NCBI GenBank assembly: GCA_964523295.1
Contig: CAZGAH010000060.1
Span: forward strand, 1-25,989
Length of the DNA stretch: 25,989 nucleotides
From: CAZGAH01 sp964523295
GTDB taxonomy: Bacteria; Desulfobacterota; Desulfovibrionia; Desulfovibrionales; Desulfovibrionaceae
Direction of reading: 5' to 3'
The notes beneath the pieces were generated by a model. The model was not told where the DNA came from. It saw only the letters and a program-made list of their open reading frames with translations, and made no database searches. Shown piece after piece: positions 7,375 through 15,291 of the stretch. The position numbers and the translations under genes were made by a program. Every line of letters begins with the position of its first letter. Within the stretch, counting starts at the first letter, position 1.

Positions 7375-7863
7375 TCAGTCCTGATGCACGGTCGATGCGG
7401 CGAGGCAGGCAGGGCATATTCCGTACAGGTACATCCGATGGGCGGTAAGCTGAAAACCATGACGAGCGGCAAGCTCCTCCTGGAGCTTTTCGATCGCCTC
7501 GTCGACGACTTCGATGGTCGTACCGCAGCGCTCGCAGATGAGATGGTCGTGATGCTGCTGCCCGTACAGCGGCTCGTAGCGGGTCAATCCATCCCCGAAC
7601 TGATACTCCCGCGCCAGGCCTGATTCGTTAAGCAGCTTCAGCGTGCGGTAGACCGTGGATTGTCCGATGGTCTTGTCCAGGTGCTTTACCCGCAGGTAGA
7701 GTTCCTCAGGCGAGGGATGGCCCTCTTCCTTGAGAAAGACGTCAAGGATGAGCTGACGCTGGGGCGTAATTTTCATGCCTTTTTTTCGCAAAAAACGAAA
7801 AAAGATATCTTGGGGCGGAGATTGGGCCGAGAGCGTTGTGTCGCGTTGCACCATGGCGGACAT
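7375..7863 (-). CDS. fur: Fur-family ferric uptake regulator
   Basis: A metal-responsive DNA-binding repressor of 162 residues. The start at 7863 gives a normal Fur length; extending to 8001 adds 46 residues unlike Fur, and a second ATG at 7854 is possible. The N-terminal winged helix (GMKITPQRQLILDVF, IGQSTVYRTLKLLNESGLA) is followed by the dimerisation and metal domain with HHDHLICERCG and a second CPAC pair. The two CXXC pairs would form a structural zinc site, and HHDH is the usual Fur regulatory-metal motif. The C-terminal part (ARHGFQLTAHRMYLYGICPAC) resembles E. coli Fur more than PerR or Zur, but sequence alone cannot exclude these. The gene diverges from the cyclase-family hydrolase at 8023; I see no clear Fur box in the 159 bases between them. 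Confidence 0.88.
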   Translation of the reverse strand: MSAMVQRDTTLSAQSPPQDIFFRFLRKKGMKITPQRQLILDVFLKEEGHPSPEELYLRVKHLDKTIGQSTVYRTLKLLNESGLAREYQFGDGLTRYEPLYGQQHHDHLICERCGTTIEVVDEAIEKLQEELAARHGFQLTAHRMYLYGICPACLAASTVHQD

Positions 7864-8022
7864 CGTAGCCGATTTCCACCCTGGCAACAAGCTGTTTTGT
7901 ACGCGCAGCGAGTAGAATCGTTGCCTGACGTCCGTACGCTGTTCAGATTCAGCTGCCAAAGGGGGATCGGGTGTTACAACTCGCTCGCACGAGCGCGGCA
8001 ACAGACTACGCGGAGGTTCGCT

Positions 8023-8691
8023 ATGCGCCCCTGGAAAGCCATATATGACCTGAGCCCCGAGCTTTCAGCGCACACGCCGGTCTTTCCGGGAGATCCCCCC
8101 TTTGCCCGGAGCCTCTTCCTCGAGCACAGGCGTGACGGATGCGAGGCCGCCACGCTTACGCTCAGCGCACACACCGGCGCGCACCTGGATTTTCCCTCTC
8201 ACGTCCGCGTGGGAGGCGCTCGATCGGATGACTATCCTGTCGCGTCGTTCATCCTGCCCGCGGTGGTGCTCGACGTGCGCGTTCCCGACGGGCCGGGGGA
8301 AATCGCTCCCGAGAGCCTGGATCAGGTCTCCCTCGAATCCGGTAGTGCCGTCCTTTTCAAAACATGGAATTCCCGCTCGGGACTGAGCGGCAGCCCGGGT
8401 TGGGCCGGCGATTGCGTCACGCTCGGGATCGCCACGGCGCAACGGCTGGCGACCAACACCATCGCGCTGGTCGGCATCGATGCACTTTCGATCGAACCCG
8501 TATCCGCAACCGACCTGCCGGTGCATCGACTCCTGCTCGGGCGCGGGATACTGCTGCTGGAAGGGCTGGTGCTGCGCGCCGTACCTGCTGGATCATATAC
8601 CCTGCTCTGCCTGCCGCTACGCATCGCCGGCGCCGAGGCCGCTCCGGTGCGGGCCGTGTTGCTGGAAGAAGTCGACGCGAATAGCCCATAA
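8023..8691 (+). CDS. Cyclase-family metal-dependent hydrolase (kynurenine-formamidase-like)
   Basis: A 222-residue cytoplasmic enzyme of the 'cyclase family', metal-dependent hydrolases that include kynurenine formamidase (KynB) and isatin hydrolase. The signature HTGAHLDFPSH (H50, H54, D56, H60) matches the HxGTHxDxPxH metal and catalytic motif, with Ala in place of Thr. LSPELSAHTPVFPGDPP at the N-terminus and GIDALSIEP and DLPVHRLLLGRGILLLEGL near the end are also typical. GGAGG at 8012-8016, six bases before the ATG, fixes the start; the frame is open further upstream but without a ribosome site. No tryptophan-catabolic genes are nearby, so the substrate is unknown. The name refers to a fold, not to nucleotide cyclisation. 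Confidence 0.88.
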   Translation: MRPWKAIYDLSPELSAHTPVFPGDPPFARSLFLEHRRDGCEAATLTLSAHTGAHLDFPSHVRVGGARSDDYPVASFILPAVVLDVRVPDGPGEIAPESLDQVSLESGSAVLFKTWNSRSGLSGSPGWAGDCVTLGIATAQRLATNTIALVGIDALSIEPVSATDLPVHRLLLGRGILLLEGLVLRAVPAGSYTLLCLPLRIAGAEAAPVRAVLLEEVDANSP

Positions 8692-8807
8692 GCGACAGGG
8701 CCAGGGGAGCGAAAGAAGGAATTTACACCATTTGACGTGACACTACTGCGCCCCCCTTCGCCATCCTCAGAGCAACTCAAGCTGCAGCATCGACGATACC
8801 GGGTTGC

Positions 8808-8816
8808 TGGTATAAA
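8808..8816 (+). promoter_or_regulatory. Candidate extended -10 promoter for the RyR-cyclase gene
   Basis: TGGTATAAA contains the extended -10 TG (8808-8809) and a -10-like TATAAA (8811-8816). No good -35 is seen 17 bases upstream, which extended -10 promoters can tolerate. Transcription would start near 8823, leaving a leader of about 90 bases before the preferred ATG at 8913. Confidence 0.4.
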
Positions 8817-8912
8817 AAGGTGAAATGTCCCTGTTGTGGCTTCGCTCAGATCTTGAATCTCGGGCCTCATGCGCATACGGTAGGCCAAACTATTTCTTTT
8901 CATGGAGCGGAT

Positions 8913-11144
8913 ATGCCTGAAAACACGTTGCCTCGCACTTCCGGAACCGCAATTGACGCGCAGTCGGCGATTCCGTCGCGGTTGCTTGAGCTTATGGAAC
9001 TGGTGGCGGCCAGCGTGCACGATGCGTGGGCCAGGCGGCGCGTGCGGGAGGGGTGGACCTGGGGTGTTGTTCGGGATGACGCGGCGAAGACGCATCCTGG
9101 GCTTGTCGGGTACGCAGCGCTGCCGGAATCGGAGAAAGAGTATGATCGTGCCACCGCGCTGGAAACGCTTCAGGCCATTCAGTCGCTGGGGTATTCCATC
9201 GAGCCGGTCGGGCCCGTTGCCGGCGCGCCGGACGGCACGGGGGCGGAATTGACCGAGGCCAGACGGAAGGCCAAGGCCCTGCGCACGGCGGGCGAGCTTC
9301 TGGACGCCTATGATTTTCTCGGCACGGCGCTCGAGACCTGGCCGAAGGACCTGCGTTTGCGGCAGCTCATGGCCCTCGTTCTGGCCGACCTGGGCGCGAC
9401 GGCGCGGGCCAACGAATTGCTGTCCGGACTCGTCGACGAGGGGTTCGACGACGAGGAGACCGTGAGTCTGCTGGCCCGAACGCACAAGGATTTATGGCAG
9501 CACTGTGCGGCGCAGGACGAGCGGGAGCGTCATTTACGTACGGCGCAGGCGTTGTACGCGCAGGCCTTTGCCGCGACGCGGGGCTATTATCCGGGCGTGA
9601 ACGCCGCCACGCTGGCCGTTCTGGCCGGACAGAACGACCAGGCGCATGTGCTGGCTGCGGCCGTCCGGGATATTTGCCGGCAACAACTCTCCGATACGCG
9701 TAACGCGCAGGCGGATGATCGGGAGCGGTATTATCTGCTCGCCACGCTGGCCGAGGTCTCGTTGATCCTGAACGAACGGGACGCGGCTGAGGCGCTCTAC
9801 GCCCAGGCGGCGGCCCTGGGCCGGGGGCGATGGAAGGACATCCATTCCACCCGGCGTAACGCCCGTCTGCTCTGCCAGGCGCTGGATATCGACGACGCAG
9901 CCGTGGAACAGGCGCTCAGGATACCCGCGGTCGCCGTTTTCGTCGGTCACAATACCGATCGGCCTGGCCGGCTCCGGCCACGCTTTCCGGCCGACGATCA
10001 CGTTCTGGAGCAGGCCGTGAAATCGGCCCTGCTGCGGACGCTGCGCGCGCGGGATATCGGCTTCGGCTTCGCCTCGGCCGCTCCCGGTGCGGATATCCTG
10101 TTTCTCGAGGCGTTGGGCGAGCTTGGCGCCGAGCGGTACATGGTCCTGCCGTTCAACAAGGAGGCGTTCGTCGAGCGTAATTATGGCTGCGACCTCGATG
10201 GTCGATGGCGGCGACGGTTCGAGACCTTGTACGAAGACCTCGCGCCCCGCGGACGCGTGGTGCTGGCCTCGGACTGGCCTGTCGACACCGAAGACGGTTT
10301 TTCCGACGTCTCGTATACGTTCACTGCGCGCTATCATCACGGGCTGGCGACGCTCAAGGCCGCGCAGCTGGAAACCGGGCTTGTTCCCATGGCCGTATGG
10401 GATGGCAAGGAGGGCGACGGCCCGGGCGGAACGGCCTCCACGGTCGCCGCGTGGGTCGAGGCCGGGTTGTCCGTGGAGCTGATCGATCTGGAGCGGCTCG
10501 CCGGTCAACGCGAAGTGCCGCTTCCGACCTGTTCTGAAGCACGGCAGCGGCGGCGTGTTCCGGAGCCGGGGCAGGGGGCGTCCGGCGCATTCACGCCCGA
10601 GATCCGCGCCATGCTCTTCGCCGACGTCGTCGGCTACAGCACGCTGCGCGAGAGTCATATTCCGCCGTTCGTGGAGGCCTTTCTGGGCGACGTCGCGCGC
10701 GTGCTGCACAGGAATCGCTACGCCCCGCTCGCGAAAAACACCTGGGGAGACGCCATCTACGCCGTTTTCGCGGACGTGCGCACTGCCGGCTGTTTTGCCC
10801 TGGAACTTGCGGAGCTGGTTGTTTCAACGGACTGGGGAAGCAGGGGATTGCCGCCGGAGCTTGGCTTGCGCATCTCGCTCCACGCGGGGCCGGTGTACGC
10901 CTGCGTGGACCCGGTGCTGGGGCATTCCACCTATACGGGCGCGCACGTCAGCCGCGCGGCGCGCATCGAGCCGGTCACGCCGCGTGGTTCGGTCTATGTC
11001 AGCGAGGCCTTTGCCGCGCTCGCCGCAGCCGACGACGTACGGGAATTTTCTTGCGAATACGTGGGCAGGATCGCCCTGGCAAAAAAGTACGGCGTCTTCC
11101 CCCTGTACCGGCTCATCGGGGCGGCTCGCGACGCCGGGCGCTGA
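8913..11144 (+). CDS. RyR / TPR-S-like / SLOG-like / class III nucleotide cyclase fusion protein
   Basis: A 743-residue soluble protein with four apparent parts. (1) A prokaryotic RyR domain at about 31-95 (VHDAWARRRVREGWTWG, HPGLVGYAALPESEKEYDR). (2) A TPR-S-like helical region at about 110-330, with repeats and YYPGVNAATLAVLAGQ. (3) A SLOG-like Rossmannoid region at about 340-530 (VAVFVGHNTDRPGR, SAAPGADILFLEALGELG, MVLPFNKEAF), resembling YpsA/DprA-type nucleotide-binding folds. (4) A class III cyclase domain at about 563-740. The cyclase keeps metal D571 (MLFADVVGYS), D613 (WGDAIYAVF) and R684 (SRAAR). It has N609 where adenylate cyclases have Lys, T673 at the Asp/Thr position and S680 in place of the transition-state Asn, so product and activity are uncertain. 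The ATG at 8913 has GGAG at 8904-8907; GTG 8820 is an alternative in frame. RyR, TPR-S and SLOG domains recur in nucleotide-signalling and conflict systems. No partner effector is adjacent. Confidence 0.85.
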   Translation: MPENTLPRTSGTAIDAQSAIPSRLLELMELVAASVHDAWARRRVREGWTWGVVRDDAAKTHPGLVGYAALPESEKEYDRATALETLQAIQSLGYSIEPVGPVAGAPDGTGAELTEARRKAKALRTAGELLDAYDFLGTALETWPKDLRLRQLMALVLADLGATARANELLSGLVDEGFDDEETVSLLARTHKDLWQHCAAQDERERHLRTAQALYAQAFAATRGYYPGVNAATLAVLAGQNDQAHVLAAAVRDICRQQLSDTRNAQADDRERYYLLATLAEVSLILNERDAAEALYAQAAALGRGRWKDIHSTRRNARLLCQALDIDDAAVEQALRIPAVAVFVGHNTDRPGRLRPRFPADDHVLEQAVKSALLRTLRARDIGFGFASAAPGADILFLEALGELGAERYMVLPFNKEAFVERNYGCDLDGRWRRRFETLYEDLAPRGRVVLASDWPVDTEDGFSDVSYTFTARYHHGLATLKAAQLETGLVPMAVWDGKEGDGPGGTASTVAAWVEAGLSVELIDLERLAGQREVPLPTCSEARQRRRVPEPGQGASGAFTPEIRAMLFADVVGYSTLRESHIPPFVEAFLGDVARVLHRNRYAPLAKNTWGDAIYAVFADVRTAGCFALELAELVVSTDWGSRGLPPELGLRISLHAGPVYACVDPVLGHSTYTGAHVSRAARIEPVTPRGSVYVSEAFAALAAADDVREFSCEYVGRIALAKKYGVFPLYRLIGAARDAGR

Positions 11145-11185
11145 TTTTCGCGTCGCAGGCGCGCAGACGTCGCTCCTGTCGGGGC

Positions 11186-12571
11186 TCAGAATCCCTTTCC
11201 GGGATTCATGATGCCGCACGGGTCGAAGACGTGTTTGACGCGCCGCATGAGCTCCCGTTCAAGAGGGCCGAGCTGGCGGTCGAGGCTGGGGAGTTTGGTC
11301 AGGCCTATGCCGTGCTCCCCGGAGAGCGTACCGTGCAGGCGCAGGGTCAGGTCCGTGACCTCGGCCCGGGCGTCCCTGGCCCGGGAAAGCTCGGCCGGGT
11401 CGGCTGCGTCGTGCATGATGTTGACGTGCAGGTTGCCGTCGCCGAAATGCCCAAACACGGGAATAGCCAGCGTGCGGGCGAGGGCAATGTCACGGATGCC
11501 CAGCACTGCGTCCTTGAGCCGGCCGCGGGGCAGGGTGATGTCGTCGGAGAGCTTGTCCGGCTTGCAGGCGAAACAGGCGGAATGGATGCTCCGGCGCAGG
11601 TCCCAGAGCGCGTGCTCCGCCTCGGGCTCGTTTGCGGGGAGCAGGGTCAAGGGGGCGTGGCTGGCGACGACGCGGCGCAGCCGCTGCAGGTCGTGCCCCA
11701 GGGCGTCCCGGCTGCCGTCGAGCTGGATCAGCAGCGCCGCCTCGGCCGGCTCTGGCCAGGGCAGGGGGGCTCGCCGGGCCAGACAGTCGAGGGTGGTCCG
11801 GTTCATGAACTCCAGGGCCGCGGGCAGGATGCCGGCGGCGAAAATGGCCGTGCCGGCTTCTACGGCGTGAGCCAGATCGGCGAAGGCTGCCAGCAGCGAG
11901 ACCGTGGCCTCGGGCCTGGGGAGCAGCTTGAGGGTGATTTCGGACATCAATCCGAGCGTGCCGGCGGAGCCGACGAAAAGGCGCACCAGGTCGAGTCCGA
12001 CGACGTTTTTGTGGGTCCGACCGCCCAGCCGGATGTTCTGCCCGCCGGGCAGCACGACGTTCATGCCGAGCACGTAGTCGCGGGTGACCCCGTACTTCAG
12101 GGCGCGCATTCCGCCGGCGCAGGTGGCGACGTTGCCGCCGATGGTGGAGAGGCGCACGCTGGCCGGATCGGGCGGATAGAAGAGCCCGAGCGCCTCGGCC
12201 TGGCGTTGGAGTCCGGCCGTGACGACGCCGGGTTCGACGATTGCCACGTAGTCGTCGCGCGCGAGATCGAGGATGCGGTTCATTTTCAGAAAGGACACCA
12301 CCACGCCCGGCGGATCGGGCACGCAGTCCCCGACCACGTTGCTGCCGCGCGCGCGCGGGTAGACCGGCATCTGCTCCTGCTGTGCCCAGGCCATGAATTC
12401 GCCGAGTTGGGAGGCACGCTGCGGGCGGACTACGGCCAGCGGGCAACCCTGCAGCTGACTGGCGTCGGAGGCGAAGACCAGTGTCTGCTCCGGGCGTAGC
12501 AGGCAGTCCTCGCCGGGAAACAGCTGCGTGAGGAAGCGTTGCTGGCGGGGTGTCAGCGTAGCGACCGTCAT
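11186..12571 (-). CDS. glcD: FAD-linked oxidase, GlcD / D-lactate dehydrogenase family
   Basis: A 461-residue flavoprotein of the FAD_binding_4 / FAD-oxidase_C family, which oxidises 2-hydroxy acids such as glycolate or D-lactate. The FAD-binding half has YPRARGSNVVGD, VEPGVVTAGLQ and STIGGNVATCAGGMRA. The substrate half ends with VFGHFGDGNLHVNIMH, HGTLSGEHGIGLTK and MNPGKGF, all classic for the family. Length is normal for GlcD. No iron-sulfur partner (GlcF-like) or lactate permease is next to it, so the electron acceptor is not apparent. It begins six bases after smpB ends and its start lacks a clear ribosome site, suggesting translational coupling to smpB. It converges on the RyR-cyclase gene. 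The exact substrate cannot be told from sequence. Confidence 0.92.
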   Translation of the reverse strand: MTVATLTPRQQRFLTQLFPGEDCLLRPEQTLVFASDASQLQGCPLAVVRPQRASQLGEFMAWAQQEQMPVYPRARGSNVVGDCVPDPPGVVVSFLKMNRILDLARDDYVAIVEPGVVTAGLQRQAEALGLFYPPDPASVRLSTIGGNVATCAGGMRALKYGVTRDYVLGMNVVLPGGQNIRLGGRTHKNVVGLDLVRLFVGSAGTLGLMSEITLKLLPRPEATVSLLAAFADLAHAVEAGTAIFAAGILPAALEFMNRTTLDCLARRAPLPWPEPAEAALLIQLDGSRDALGHDLQRLRRVVASHAPLTLLPANEPEAEHALWDLRRSIHSACFACKPDKLSDDITLPRGRLKDAVLGIRDIALARTLAIPVFGHFGDGNLHVNIMHDAADPAELSRARDARAEVTDLTLRLHGTLSGEHGIGLTKLPSLDRQLGPLERELMRRVKHVFDPCGIMNPGKGF

Positions 12572-12577
12572 GAGCGC

Positions 12578-13057
12578 TCAGTCGCGGGCGAGGTCCCGGG
12601 CGGTTTCGCGGTCCACGGCGCGCTGCTTGAGGGAGTCGCGCCGGTCGAAGAGTTTCTTGCCTCGGGCCACGGCAATTTCCAGTTTGATTTTGCCCTGCTT
12701 GAAATAGAGTTTCACGGGCACGACAGTGAGCCCCTTCTGCTCGATGCGGTTGCGCAGAATGGCGATTTCGCGCCCGTGGAGCAGCAGCTTGCGGTCCCGC
12801 TCGGGCTCTTGTCCGCCCTGGCCCACGGGGCCGGCGTTGGCGTAGGGGGTAATATGCACGCCGATGAGCCAGGCCTCGCCGTTTCGGAGCTGAACGTAGC
12901 CATCCTTGAAGCTGACGTGTCCGGAGCGCAGGCTTTTGACCTCGGAGCCGAGCAGTGCCAGGCCGGCCTCGAAGAATTCGAGGAGTTCGTAGAGGTGACG
13001 CGCCTTCTTGTTCTGGGCAATGGTTTTTGGCGTCGGGGTCTTGCTCTTATCGGACAT
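12578..13057 (-). CDS. smpB: SsrA-binding protein SmpB
   Basis: The partner of tmRNA in trans-translation, which rescues stalled ribosomes. The 159-residue protein has the family pattern throughout: IAQNKKARHLYELLEFFEAG, LLGSEVKSLRSGHVSFKDGY, GEAWLIGVHITPYANAG, RDRKLLLHGREI and GLTVVPVKLYFKQGKIKLEI, then the basic C-terminal tail (GKKLFDRRDSLKQRAVDRE) that enters the mRNA channel. Length is typical. The ATG at 13057 has a loose AAGG upstream. No ssrA RNA gene is seen in the window. It lies 119 bases downstream of ptsI on the same strand and just upstream of the glcD-like gene; it may have its own promoter. Confidence 0.97.
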   Translation of the reverse strand: MSDKSKTPTPKTIAQNKKARHLYELLEFFEAGLALLGSEVKSLRSGHVSFKDGYVQLRNGEAWLIGVHITPYANAGPVGQGGQEPERDRKLLLHGREIAILRNRIEQKGLTVVPVKLYFKQGKIKLEIAVARGKKLFDRRDSLKQRAVDRETARDLARD

Positions 13058-13176
13058 GTGCGTGCCTGCCTTGCTGGCGGAGTCTCAGGAGCATTGCGTT
13101 GTGGTCGCCGACGCGGTGCAACGGCGTTCGGACGTTGGCGTAACCCGGGTGCCGGGCCGGGCGTATGCCTGGTGCA

Positions 13177-14973
13177 TCAGCCGAATTCATCCATGTCGAG
13201 CAGGGACGAGAAAAAGGAGAGTTCCTGGGGAAAGCGTTTAAAAATGGTCTCCTTGACCTGCCGGTTGATCCTGGCCACGGTGCTGCTTTCCAGCACGTGT
13301 TTGAGCAGCTGCTTGCACTCCTCCATGTTCGTCTGGCGGATGACGCGTTTGATGCCCGGAATGGCCTGGGGCGTCAGGCTGAGGCAATCGATCTGCATGC
13401 CGAGAAGAATGGGTACGCAGTAGGGATCAGAGGCGACTTCGCCGCAGACGCTGACCTCGATGCCGGCCTGATGCGCTGCGTCGACGACGTGCTTGATGCT
13501 GCGGACAATGGCCGGATGCAACGGCTGATAGAGATAGGATACGTATTTGTTGGTGCGGTCGATGCCCAGAGAGTACTGGATGAGATCGTTGGTGCCGATG
13601 GAGAAGAAATCCACCTCCCGGGCCAGGATCTCGGCGATCATGACCGCCGAGGGCAGCTCGATCATGATGCCTACGGGCATGTCGGCGGCAAAGGGCACGG
13701 ACTCTGCCCGGAGCTCACGCTGGGCCAGCCGGAGCATGGCCCGGGCCTGATTGAGTTCGCGCAGACCGGAGATCATCGGAAACATGAGCGAGGCGTTGCC
13801 ATGCACGCTGGCGCGCAGAATGGCCCGCAGCTGGCGCTTGAACAGGTCTTCGTGGTAGAGGCAGAACCGTATGGCCCGCAGTCCCAGGGCCGGGTTGGCT
13901 TCTTCGATGGGAACCGACGAGGCGCGCAATTTGTCGCCGCCCAGGTCCAAGGTCCGGAAGATCACTCTCTTGGGGGCCATCATCGCCGCCAGATCGCTGT
14001 ATTCTTCCGCCAGGGCGTCCTCGCTCGGATACTCCTTGCGGTTCATGAAGGAGTATTCGGTGCGGTAGAGTCCGATGCCCTCGCCGCCATAATCCAGCAC
14101 CGCGGTGACTTCCTCGAACAGCTCGATGTTGGCCAGCACCTCCACGCGATACCCGTCGATGGTCTCTCCGGGCAGGCCGCATTCCCTGATGATGCTGGCG
14201 AGATACGTCTCGAACTGATATTTGAGCGCGGAGTAGGAGGCAATTTCTTCTTCGTCCGGATCGACGAGCAGGCGTCCCTTGAGTCCGTCGATGATGACCA
14301 GGTCGTTGTCGGCGACGAATTCCTCGAGATCGGAGACGCCGACCAGGGCCGGAATCTGGAGCGAGCGGGCCAGGATGCCGGTATGGGAGGTCTTGCCGCC
14401 CTGGGCCGTGGCGAAGGACATGATCGACGACAGCTCGAATCCGAGCGTGTCGGCCGGGCTCAGGTCGTGCGCCATGAGCACCACTCTGCCCTGACGGGTC
14501 TGGCTGGCGGCCTTGGCAACCGTCTGCATCCGGTTCAGCAGCCGGTTCTGGATGCGCTGGGCCACGACCCGGACATCCTGAATCCGTTCGCGTATGTATT
14601 CGTTGTCGATGCGCCGGAAGGCCTCCTCCAGCCGGTCGACAGCCTTCTCCAGCGCCCATTCCGCGGTGATGCCCATCTCCTGGACAATCCGCCGGGCCTC
14701 GTCGAGCAATTTGGGGTCCCGGCTGATCATGAGATGCGTGTCGATGATGGCGGCATGCTCCCGCAATTCGGGCGGCACCTTGTCCCGCGCGCTCACGAGT
14801 TCTTCCTGCTCGTGGGCGAAGGCGTTCTCGAGCCGCTGCTGTTCCGCGGGCACGAGTCTTTCGGAAACCGTGAGGCGAGGAATCAGATCGAAGCGCCGGC
14901 GATTCATGAAAAAGGCCCGACCGATGGAAATACCGGCCGAGACCGGGATGCCGTGCAGAATTTTTCGGGCCAC
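13177..14973 (-). CDS. ptsI: PTS Enzyme I (phosphoenolpyruvate-protein phosphotransferase)
   Basis: Cytoplasmic Enzyme I transfers phosphate from phosphoenolpyruvate to HPr. The 598-residue protein has the full architecture: the N-terminal HPr-binding and phosphohistidine part with active-site H197 in GGKTSHTGILARSL, and the C-terminal PEP-binding barrel with FRTLDLGGDK, SLMFPMISGLREL, IGTNDLIQYSLGIDR and the catalytic cysteine in VSVCGEVASDP. The start codon is GTG at 14973, with GAGGA six bases before it; the HPr stop (TAG) shares its last base with this GTG, so translation is coupled. Length is slightly above the usual 570-590. It is the last gene of the trmD-to-ptsI series; smpB follows 119 bases later. 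Confidence 0.97.
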   Translation of the reverse strand: MARKILHGIPVSAGISIGRAFFMNRRRFDLIPRLTVSERLVPAEQQRLENAFAHEQEELVSARDKVPPELREHAAIIDTHLMISRDPKLLDEARRIVQEMGITAEWALEKAVDRLEEAFRRIDNEYIRERIQDVRVVAQRIQNRLLNRMQTVAKAASQTRQGRVVLMAHDLSPADTLGFELSSIMSFATAQGGKTSHTGILARSLQIPALVGVSDLEEFVADNDLVIIDGLKGRLLVDPDEEEIASYSALKYQFETYLASIIRECGLPGETIDGYRVEVLANIELFEEVTAVLDYGGEGIGLYRTEYSFMNRKEYPSEDALAEEYSDLAAMMAPKRVIFRTLDLGGDKLRASSVPIEEANPALGLRAIRFCLYHEDLFKRQLRAILRASVHGNASLMFPMISGLRELNQARAMLRLAQRELRAESVPFAADMPVGIMIELPSAVMIAEILAREVDFFSIGTNDLIQYSLGIDRTNKYVSYLYQPLHPAIVRSIKHVVDAAHQAGIEVSVCGEVASDPYCVPILLGMQIDCLSLTPQAIPGIKRVIRQTNMEECKQLLKHVLESSTVARINRQVKETIFKRFPQELSFFSSLLDMDEFG

Positions 14974-15260
14974 TACCGGTCCTCGCCGAATTTGTTCGCA
15001 AAGAAATCGGTCAGATTCCGCAACGCGTCGTCGGCGTCCTGACCTTCGGCCGTGATGGCCAGTTCCGTGCCCTGGGATGCTGCCAGGGACAGGATGTCGA
15101 GAATGCTTTTCGCGTCCACGCTACGGTCGCCTTGGGACAGGGTGATCGATGCGGCATACTTCTGCGCCTCGCGCGCAAGGATTCCCGCGGGTCTGGCGTG
15201 GAGCCCGAGTTCATTGAGAACGCATACGTCGATGGTTTTTGGGTATAGCTGCATTGTCAT
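14973..15260 (-). CDS. ptsH: Phosphocarrier protein HPr
   Basis: HPr carries phosphate from Enzyme I to the PTS transporter subunits. The 95-residue protein has active-site H21 in NELGLHARPAG (numbered from the ATG at 15260) and a serine in DAKSILDILSLAA at the position of Ser46 of other HPr proteins, so HPr kinase control is possible in principle. Two ATGs two codons apart (15260 and 15254) could start it; neither has a strong ribosome site. The open frame extends to 15344, but the added residues do not resemble HPr and overlap the IID gene. It begins 31 bases after IID and overlaps ptsI by one base. Confidence 0.94.
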   Translation of the reverse strand: MTMQLYPKTIDVCVLNELGLHARPAGILAREAQKYAASITLSQGDRSVDAKSILDILSLAASQGTELAITAEGQDADDALRNLTDFFANKFGEDR

Positions 15261-15291
15261 AATGTTTGCGTAGGGTTGGCAGTGTGAATGC

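Noticed and set aside
7660..8022. Long start for the cyclase-family hydrolase at 7660
   Set aside because: It would overlap fur on the other strand, while GGAGG sits six bases before the ATG at 8023, where the family similarity begins.
11051..12499. 482-codon plus-strand frame opposite the glcD-like gene
   Set aside because: It is Gly/Gln/Ala-rich with no recognisable domain, whereas the minus strand has complete GlcD motifs.
13165..15042. 625-codon plus-strand frame opposite ptsI
   Set aside because: It mirrors ptsI codon periodicity, has no family match, and ptsI is complete with ribosome site and active-site residues.
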